From Cyanobium sp. FGCU6 (GTDB lineage Bacteria; Cyanobacteriota; Cyanobacteriia; PCC-6307; Cyanobiaceae): a DNA stretch of 64,000 bases. The notes below the pieces were generated by a model that saw only the letters and a program-made list of their open reading frames with translations, was not told where the DNA came from and searched no databases. The stretch spans positions 1-64,000 of the forward strand of contig JANWUR010000012.1 in NCBI GenBank assembly GCA_024958655.1. Direction: 5' to 3'. Of the stretch, positions 58,109 to 64,000 are shown piece after piece (within the stretch, counting starts at the first letter, position 1; each line of letters opens with the position of its first letter). The position numbers and the translations under genes were made by a program.

Positions 58109-59007
58109 CCCCGGCTCCGTTCGCCGCCCCGCCCGTGGCTGCTCCCGACTGGGAACTCGACTATTACTCGCGGCCGATCGTGGAGGCCGATGGCAAGAAG
58201 CGCTGGGAACTGCTGATCTGCTCCACTCCTGACCCCGCCGTGGTCGAGGCGGTGCAGCCGTTCCGCTGGGTCCGATCCTGCCCCGCCGGCTCGGTGAACT
58301 CCGTATGGCTGCGCGAAGCCCTGCAGGAGGCCCTCGATGCCGCAGCAGAGCAGGGCATGGGCAGGCCCCGCCGCCTGCGCTGCTGGCGGGCCTCGATGCG
58401 CACCATGGTGCAGCGGGCTGCCGAAGGCCTGGGCCTGGAGCTCGTGCCCAGCCGCCGCTGTTACGCCTTGCTGGAGTGGCTGCGGGAGCGGGAGGCCACC
58501 GTCTATCCCGCCGAGGAGGGCTATCTGTGCGGTCCCCTGGCCCCGCTGCCCTCCCCGATCCGGCCGATCCCGGTGCCCCTGCCCGAGGCGGTGCGTGGCG
58601 ATCGCTGGAGCTGGGTGAGCCTGCCGGCCGCGGCCCTGGCGGAGGCCCCGGAATGGGACACGGGGTTCGCTTCCCTCCTGCCCCTGCCCGAGAGCATCGA
58701 TCCTCAGGCGCCGGTCACCGGTCTTCGCCTCGTCAGTCGCTCCCGGGCCCTGGCAATCGCCGGCTGGCTCGCGGGACTCGAGCCAGTGCGGCTTGAGATC
58801 GACGGTGAGCAACTCGTGCTGGAGGCCGCTCTGGAGGATCGCTGGCTGGTGGCCCCGCTCGCCGCCAAGGAAGCCGAGGCCGCCGCCACCGCCTTCGCCC
58901 TCGCCCGTGAACAGGCCGCCGGGCTGCAGTTCATCGCCGTGCAGTCCGACGAGAGTGCACCCGGATTCGAGGGCTTCTGGATCCTGCGCGATCTTCCCGA
59001 TGGCTGA
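58105..59007 (+). CDS. Tab2/Atab2 family RNA-binding protein
   Basis: This 300-residue protein has DWELDYYSRPIVEADGKKRWELLIC at the start, GSVNSVWLREALQEAL, RRLRCWRASMRTMVQRAAEGLGLELVPSRRCYAL and ERLREREATVYP-type sequence. It corresponds to the DUF1092 family whose chloroplast members (Tab2/ATAB2) activate translation of photosystem I mRNAs. Coupling to the upstream S1-protein gene by an ATGA overlap supports a translation role. Confidence 0.88.
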   Translation: MTPAPFAAPPVAAPDWELDYYSRPIVEADGKKRWELLICSTPDPAVVEAVQPFRWVRSCPAGSVNSVWLREALQEALDAAAEQGMGRPRRLRCWRASMRTMVQRAAEGLGLELVPSRRCYALLEWLREREATVYPAEEGYLCGPLAPLPSPIRPIPVPLPEAVRGDRWSWVSLPAAALAEAPEWDTGFASLLPLPESIDPQAPVTGLRLVSRSRALAIAGWLAGLEPVRLEIDGEQLVLEAALEDRWLVAPLAAKEAEAAATAFALAREQAAGLQFIAVQSDESAPGFEGFWILRDLPDG

Positions 59008-59818
59008 GGGACTCGATCCCCCCTTCGATCGCCCGGATGTGGGATTCAACGCCCTACCCGGCTGGACCTGGGTCGGCACCTATGGCGGTCACTTCCTCCA
59101 GGCTGACCTGCTCACGGGCTTCGAGCATGGGTTCTTCACCCGGCTCTGGCAGGGTCGCGAACCCGTCGAGCTGGCGGGCTATCTCAGTGCCGGTGTGAGC
59201 GTGCATCGGCCCAAGCAGGTGCACAGTGCCCTGGTGCTGCCCGCCAGCGCCGCGACGGGTGAGCCCTGGCCGGAAGCCGATGGCCTGGTGAGCGATGGCG
59301 GTGGGCAGAGCCTGTGGGTATGTGGCGCCGACTGCACGCCCGTGCTGATCGCTGATCCCGCCAGTGGCCGGGCGGCCGCCTGCCATGCGGGCTGGCGTGG
59401 CGTGGCCGGCAGAATCCTGCCGGCTGCGGTCGCCCTGCTGGAAGCTTCGGGGAGCCGCCGTTCGGATCTGCTGGTGGCCCTGGGGCCGGCAGTGAGTGGG
59501 TCCCGTTATCAGGTTGAGCGGACGGTGAGCGAACAGCTGGCGGAGTCCCTGCGCCCGCCAGGGGACGCGGAACCCGGCGGCGCGGGCTCCCTCGAGGAAC
59601 TGATCGCCTGCGGGGCCGTGCGGCCCGACCCGGATCCGGGTCGGGATCGGCTGGACATCCGGGCAGCGACGGTGCGCCAGCTGGCGCATGAGGGCATCGC
59701 TCGGGAGCACATCTCGGTTTGTCCGCTCTGCACGGTGGAGCAGGGGGACCTCTTCCATTCCTGGCGCCGCGACCACATCAAGGCGGTGCAATGGAGCGGG
59801 ATCGTGGCGCAATCCTGA
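59000..59818 (+). CDS. pgeF: PgeF/YfiH-family copper-laccase-fold protein
   Basis: This 272-residue protein is of the DUF152/PgeF family (peptidoglycan editing or purine nucleoside-type activity reported for relatives). The metal/active-site positions are VHRPKQVHSA, VCGADCTPVLIADP and ACHAGWRGVAGRILPAAV. The ATG at 59000 overlaps the preceding gene by eight bases. The C-terminal region SVCPLCTVEQGDLFHSWRRD with two cysteines is also typical. Confidence 0.9.
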   Translation: MAEGLDPPFDRPDVGFNALPGWTWVGTYGGHFLQADLLTGFEHGFFTRLWQGREPVELAGYLSAGVSVHRPKQVHSALVLPASAATGEPWPEADGLVSDGGGQSLWVCGADCTPVLIADPASGRAAACHAGWRGVAGRILPAAVALLEASGSRRSDLLVALGPAVSGSRYQVERTVSEQLAESLRPPGDAEPGGAGSLEELIACGAVRPDPDPGRDRLDIRAATVRQLAHEGIAREHISVCPLCTVEQGDLFHSWRRDHIKAVQWSGIVAQS

Positions 59819-59867
59819 TCAAATGCCGCCGGAAGGTACTTGCCGTTTGGGGGTGTGGGGCGACATT

Positions 59868-60257
59868 ATGCAGATGCCGCAAATTCTTTTCGACATGCTC
59901 ACCGGAGCGGAACTCCTCGCCAAGGTCAAGGAGTTGGGAGATGTCAGCAAGTCCGATCTGGTTCGGGCCTGTGGCTACGTCTCCACCAAGAAAGACGGAA
60001 CCGAGCGGCTCAACTTCACCGCCTTCTACGAAGCGCTTCTCAATGCCAAGGGCGTTGATTTCGGAGCTGCTCCCAAGGCCGGTCGGGCTGGTCGCAAGCT
60101 CAGTTTCAACACCAAGGTGCAGTTCAATGGCAATCTGATGGTGGGCAAGGCCTACACCGCCATGCTGGACCTGCAGCCCGGCGACGAGTTCGAGATCAAG
60201 CTGGGCCGCAAGCAGATCCGTCTCGTGCCCCTTGGAGCGGAGGATGAAGAAGGTTGA
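59868..60257 (+). CDS. cyAbrB-type transcriptional regulator
   Basis: This 129-residue regulator is of the cyanobacterial AbrB family. An N-terminal helical part (GAELLAKVKELGDVSKSDLVRACGYVSTKKDGTERLNF) is followed by a basic segment and the C-terminal AbrB-like DNA-binding fold (NTKVQFNGNLMVGKAYTAML, PGDEFEIKLGRKQIRLV). Such proteins act on carbon and nitrogen metabolism genes. ATG 59868 or 59874 are equally possible. Its final 62 bases overlap the flavoprotein gene on the other strand. Confidence 0.9.
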   Translation: MQMPQILFDMLTGAELLAKVKELGDVSKSDLVRACGYVSTKKDGTERLNFTAFYEALLNAKGVDFGAAPKAGRAGRKLSFNTKVQFNGNLMVGKAYTAMLDLQPGDEFEIKLGRKQIRLVPLGAEDEEG

Positions 60258-61902
60258 GCGCCAGGGCTTCGGCCACCTGGATGCCATCGATGGCCGCCGA
60301 GAGGATGCCGCCTGCATAGCCCGCACCCTCGCCGGCCGGATAGAGCCCCCGGGTGTTCCGGCTCTGGCGGGTTGCCGGATCCCTGGGGATCCTCACCGGT
60401 GAAGACGTACGCGTTTCCACCCCCGTGAGCAGGACCCCGGTTCCCGTGTAGCCGGGGATGCGTCGCTCGAATGCCGGCAGCGCCTGCCGGATGGCTTCCA
60501 GCACCGGCTGCGGCAGGCATCCCTCCAGGCTTCCCAGCCGCACGCCCGGGAGGTAAGACGGATTCACGCCTACCTTCGCCTCTGCGCTGCTGGGCCGACG
60601 CTGCAGGAAATCCTCCAGCCACTGGGCCGGGGCGCGATAGTCGCCCCCACCAGCCAGGAAGGCCCGGCGCTCCCAGTGTTGCTGAAAGGCCACGCCCGCC
60701 AGGGGATCTCCCGGCCCCTCGCCGTAGGGCTCCACGTCTGCGGTGGTGATCGTCACCACCAGGGCGCTGTTGGCATTGCGCTCGTTGCGGGAGTGCTGGC
60801 TCATGCCGTTGGTGACGACACAGCCGTTCTCCGACGTGGCCCCCACCACCAGACCTCCCGGGCACATACAGAAGCTGTAGACGTCGCGGCCATGGGCACC
60901 GTGGTGCACCAGCTTGTACTCCGCCGGGCCGAGACGGGGATGCCCGGCTGCAGCGCCCCAGCGCCCCCGGTCGATCAGGGCCTGGGGATGCTCGATGCGT
61001 AGGCCCACGGCGAACGGCTTGGACTCGAGCTCCACCCCCGACTCCCTGAGCATGGCAAAGGTGTCGCGCGCGCTGTGACCGATGGCCAGCACCATGTGCT
61101 CAGACGCGATCACCTCGCCATCCGCCAGAACCAGCCCCCGCAGCTGACCGTTCCCATCCGCGTCCGTTTCCCGTAGCAACCGCTCCACCCGGGCCCCGAA
61201 CCTCACGGTGCCACCCAGGTCCTCGATTCGCTTCCTCAGACCCCTGACCACTGTGGCCAGTTTGAAGGTGCCGATATGGGGCCGATGCAGGGTGAGGATC
61301 TCCTCGTGGGCCCCGGCCGCCACCAGTTCCTCCAGCACCTTGCGCCCGTAGGCGGCGGGTTCGCTCACCTGGCTGTAGAGCTTTCCGTCGGAGAAGGTGC
61401 CGGCCCCACCCTCGCCGAACTGGGCATTGGATTCGGGATCGAAGGGCTGCCTTCCCTTCCAGAAGCCGAAGGTGTCGGCGCTGCGCTCCTTCACCGCCTT
61501 TCCGCGCTCCAGCAACAGAGGGCGCAGGCCCATCTGGGCCAGCAGCAGCGCAGCGAAGTAACCGCAGGGTCCGGCGCCCACCACCACGGGCCGCTGGGCC
61601 GGCCGATCGTTCGCCGCAACACGGGCCACGAAGCGATAGCGCTCGTCCGGCGTGGGCCGCAGGTGCGGGTCGTCGGCGAAGCGGCGCTCCAGGCGTTTCC
61701 GGCTGACCGTGTCGAGATCGAGTTCAAGATCGAGGCTGTAGACCAGCGCGATCGCTCCCCGGCGCCGGGCGTCGACACTGCGCTTCACCAGCCGGTGGCT
61801 GCGCAGGGCGGTGGGGGGAATGCGCAGCCGACGGCAGATCGCCTCCTGCAGATCCTCCTCGCTGTGGTCGAGGGAGAGCTTGAGCTCACTGAGGCGTAGC
61901 AC
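60196..61902 (-). CDS. FAD-dependent dehydrogenase, COG2509 family
   Basis: This large flavoprotein of about 568 residues has FAD motif VVVGAGPCGYFAALLLAQMG near residue 105, GEGGAGTFSDGKLYS, LAIGHSARDTFAMLRESG and C-terminal LYPAGEGAGYAGGILSAAIDGIQVAEAL. It begins RLSELKLSLDHSEEDLQEA, typical of the group, so GTG 61902 is taken as the start. The family is uncharacterised; substrates are unknown. Convergent overlap with cyAbrB at the 3' end. Confidence 0.88.
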   Translation of the reverse strand: MLRLSELKLSLDHSEEDLQEAICRRLRIPPTALRSHRLVKRSVDARRRGAIALVYSLDLELDLDTVSRKRLERRFADDPHLRPTPDERYRFVARVAANDRPAQRPVVVGAGPCGYFAALLLAQMGLRPLLLERGKAVKERSADTFGFWKGRQPFDPESNAQFGEGGAGTFSDGKLYSQVSEPAAYGRKVLEELVAAGAHEEILTLHRPHIGTFKLATVVRGLRKRIEDLGGTVRFGARVERLLRETDADGNGQLRGLVLADGEVIASEHMVLAIGHSARDTFAMLRESGVELESKPFAVGLRIEHPQALIDRGRWGAAAGHPRLGPAEYKLVHHGAHGRDVYSFCMCPGGLVVGATSENGCVVTNGMSQHSRNERNANSALVVTITTADVEPYGEGPGDPLAGVAFQQHWERRAFLAGGGDYRAPAQWLEDFLQRRPSSAEAKVGVNPSYLPGVRLGSLEGCLPQPVLEAIRQALPAFERRIPGYTGTGVLLTGVETRTSSPVRIPRDPATRQSRNTRGLYPAGEGAGYAGGILSAAIDGIQVAEALALNLLHPPLQGARDGSACGPA

Positions 61903-62168
61903 GGTGGGGAGAGTCTGCTTCCCTCTGTTGTAGGAGACGATGGGTGGCGGATCGCTGCAGCGGCCACCATCGATGCTCCGGACCTGCCAGGGTGGTGGCA
62001 AACAGCATGCCAACTTCATGGGAGTGATGCATTGTCCGCTGTGTGTCGGACTTGCCGTCCTCTCGGCAGTGCGCTGCAGCACCCTTGCCCTGCTGATGTG
62101 GCAGCGGTACCGGCCTGAGCCGGCGGCTCAGACCTCCGGGCTGCTGCTGGTCTGAACCCCGGTTCCCC

Positions 62169-64000
62169 TCAGGCCACCCCCACGCCCAGAGGCGGTGGGG
62201 TGGCCGGGGTACCGGCTTCCATGGCGGCGATGGCCAGGCGGGTGCTCACCACCGCATCGGGGTTGAGGCTGATCGAGTCGATCCCCTCCTCCACCAGGAA
62301 GCGGGCGAACTCCGGGTAATCGCTCGGTGCCTGGCCGCAGATGCCGATCTTGCGGCCGCAGCGTTTGGCGGTGCGGATCGCCAGGCGGATCATCTCCTTC
62401 ACCGTTTCGTGGCGTTCATCGAACAGGTCGGCCACAAGCGCCGAGTCGCGGTCGAGGCCGAGGGTGAGCTGGGTGAGATCGTTCGAGCCGATCGAGAAGC
62501 CGTCGAACCGTTCGGCGAAGGCCTCGGCGCCGATCACGTTGCTCGGCAGTTCGCACATCACGTAAACCTCCAGCCCGTTGCTGCCGCGCACCAACCCTTC
62601 CTTCGCCATTTCGGCCAGTACCCGATCGCCCTCCTCGGGGGTGCGGCAGAAGGGCACCATCGGAATCACATGGGTGAGCCCCATGGTGTCGCGCACCTGG
62701 CGCAGGGCCCGGCACTCCAGGGCGAAGGCGTCGCGGAACCCCTCGGCGTAGTAGCGGGAGGCCCCGCGCCAGCCGATCATCGGGTTCTCCTCGCTGGGCT
62801 CGAAGGCTCTGCCCCCCAGCAACTTGGCGTATTCGTTGCTCTTGAAATCGGAGAAGCGCAGGATCACCGGCCTGGGGTGGAAGGCGGCGGCGATCCGCGC
62901 CATCCCCTGGGCCAGCAGATCCACGTAGTAGTCGGCGGGCTGCTCGTAGCCGCGGGTGAGGGCGGCGATCGCCTCGCGCTCCGCGGCATCAGTGATCCGC
63001 TCCGGCTGCAGCAGCGCCATCGGATGGACGCGGATGTGGTTGGCGATGATGAACTCAAGCCGCGCCAGTCCCACCCCGTCGCAGGGGATGCGCGCCAGGT
63101 TGAACGCCTCCTCCGGGTTGCCCACGTTCATCAGGATCTGTGTGCGCGTGGGCGGCAGATCGTCGAGGGCCTGCTCGTCGAGATGGAAGGGAACGGCACC
63201 GCGGTACACATGGCCCACATCCCCTTCGCAGCAGCTGATCGTGATGGTGTCGCCGTCGGCGATCCGGCCGGTGGCGTCCCCCGTGCCCACGATCGCCGTG
63301 ATGCCCATCTCGCGGGCGATGATCGCCGCATGGCAAGTGCGCCCGCCCTGGTCGGTGACCACGCCGCTGGCCTTCTTGAGGATCGGCTCCCAGTCGGGAT
63401 CGGTGCGCTCCGTCACCAACAGGTCGCCCGTCTCGAACCGGCGGATCTCCGAGGGGTCGTGGATCACCCGGGCCCTGCCGCTGCTCACCGAGGCGCCGAT
63501 CGCCCGACCGTTGGTGATCGGCTCTCCGGGGGCTCCATCGAGATGCCAGGTGCGCAGCACGGCTCCCCGGCGGCGGGACTGCACCGTCTCCGGCCGGGCC
63601 TGGAGGATGAACAGCTCGCCGCTGTGGCCGTCCTTGGCCCATTCGATGTCCATCGGGGTGGGCACGCCCCGTTGCGCGCTGTAGTGCCGCTCGATCGTCA
63701 CCGCCCAGCGGGCCAGGGTGAGCGCTTCCGGGTCGCTGAGCGCCCAGCGCTGCTGCTCCTCCAGCGGCACGTCGAGATTGCGCACGGAGCGACCGCCTGT
63801 CTCGGCTGTGTCGGCGTAGACCATGCGGATCGCCTTGCTGCCGAGCCGTCGGCTGATGATCGATGCATGACCCTGCGCGAGGGTGGGCTTGAAGATCAGC
63901 AGCTCATCGGGGTTCACCGCTCCCTGCACCACGTTCTCCCCGAGGCCGTAGGCCGCGGTGAGCAGCACCGTGCCGCTGAAGCCGGTCTCGGTGTCGATGC
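62169..64000 (-). CDS. ppsA: Phosphoenolpyruvate synthase, N-terminus beyond window
   Basis: PpsA converts pyruvate, ATP and water to PEP, AMP and phosphate in gluconeogenesis. Within the window are the end of the ATP-grasp part (TPMDIEWAKDG, LFILQARPETVQS), the phosphohistidine loop GGRTCHAAIIAREMGI and the PEP/pyruvate barrel (GVGLARLEFI, VILRFSDFKSNEYAKLLGG, NPMIGWRGASRY, FDGFSIGSNDLTQLTLGLDRD, KIGICGQAPSDYPEF). The frame is open through position 64000, so the first 150 or so residues lie outside. Confidence 0.95.
   Translation of the reverse strand, partial: IDTETGFSGTVLLTAAYGLGENVVQGAVNPDELLIFKPTLAQGHASIISRRLGSKAIRMVYADTAETGGRSVRNLDVPLEEQQRWALSDPEALTLARWAVTIERHYSAQRGVPTPMDIEWAKDGHSGELFILQARPETVQSRRRGAVLRTWHLDGAPGEPITNGRAIGASVSSGRARVIHDPSEIRRFETGDLLVTERTDPDWEPILKKASGVVTDQGGRTCHAAIIAREMGITAIVGTGDATGRIADGDTITISCCEGDVGHVYRGAVPFHLDEQALDDLPPTRTQILMNVGNPEEAFNLARIPCDGVGLARLEFIIANHIRVHPMALLQPERITDAAEREAIAALTRGYEQPADYYVDLLAQGMARIAAAFHPRPVILRFSDFKSNEYAKLLGGRAFEPSEENPMIGWRGASRYYAEGFRDAFALECRALRQVRDTMGLTHVIPMVPFCRTPEEGDRVLAEMAKEGLVRGSNGLEVYVMCELPSNVIGAEAFAERFDGFSIGSNDLTQLTLGLDRDSALVADLFDERHETVKEMIRLAIRTAKRCGRKIGICGQAPSDYPEFARFLVEEGIDSISLNPDAVVSTRLAIAAMEAGTPATPPPLGVGVA

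Noticed and set aside
61940..62155. Short plus-strand frame in the gap between the flavoprotein gene and ppsA
   Set aside because: It has irregular composition, no start signal and no recognisable features; the gap is better viewed as the flavoprotein promoter and ppsA 3' region.

Overview
The window is a stretch of an alpha-cyanobacterial chromosome. It carries form IA Rubisco inside a cso-type alpha-carboxysome operon, SbtA/SbtB, NdhF4/NdhD4/ChpX, both protochlorophyllide reductases (ChlLNB and Por), PsaM, a CRR6-type NDH factor, a cyAbrB regulator and the Ado/Aar hydrocarbon pair. The base composition is strongly GC-rich and HIP1 octamers (GCGATCGC) recur. Together these point to a Cyanobium-like or freshwater/brackish picocyanobacterial Synechococcus rather than a low-GC marine Prochlorococcus. 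The genus is inferred.

Layout. 1-3050: an AT-richer orphan gene and a wreck of two insertion sequences (the 3' end of an IS1182/IS5-type transposase fused to an IS21 istA fragment, istB and the IS21 right end). 3100-6500: small housekeeping and unknown genes (C39-like protease, HTH protein, tRNA-Pro, ferredoxin-like protein, a short SepF, RidA). 6450-10600: an iron-type ABC ATPase, a partner-switching phosphatase/kinase/STAS module and GloB. 10690-18530: hisG, an ABC exporter, a hydrolase, a GNAT acetyltransferase, two small-sugar-transferase-like genes coupled to an HtrA lipoprotein protease, and dnaA. 18600-19950: an AT-richer glycosyltransferase, probably acquired.

19936-37267 is the core of the window, a CO2-concentrating island almost entirely on the minus strand. 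In transcription order it reads sbtA-sbtB, csoS1A-cbbL-cbbS-csoS2-csoSCA-csoS4A-csoS4B-csoS1E-bacterioferritin-like gene, ndhF4-ndhD4-chpX, acRAF-like gene, cbbX. csoS1D lies just beyond, separated by a plus-strand rdgB. The island thus encodes bicarbonate uptake and its PII-like partner, CO2 hydration by NDH-1, the full carboxysome shell, scaffold, carbonic anhydrase and enzyme, and Rubisco assembly and repair factors. Unusual details are a CsoS2 whose third M-repeat has lost both cysteines, a CsoS1E with a very long Ala/Thr/Pro-rich N-terminal extension, and a CsoS4A with a C-terminal tail.

37400-47540 is a chlorophyll block: chlN, chlB, an unknown gene, chlL, a zinc protease, two unknown membrane-type genes, por, an unknown membrane protein and psaM. 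47620-51510 holds crr6, a lipoate-ligase-like gene, a site-2 protease, trpF and a secreted protein. 51538-55934 is the folE-SDR-accA-aar-ado hydrocarbon and lipid block. 55970-64000 holds a creatininase-family gene, a second S1-type RNA-binding protein, a Tab2-like gene, pgeF, cyAbrB, a COG2509 flavoprotein and the 3' part of ppsA, which runs off the right edge.

Gene packing is tight. Many genes overlap by 1-4 bp in a translational-coupling arrangement, and four convergent pairs overlap tail-to-tail by about 50-67 bp. I saw no rRNA, CRISPR array or prophage.
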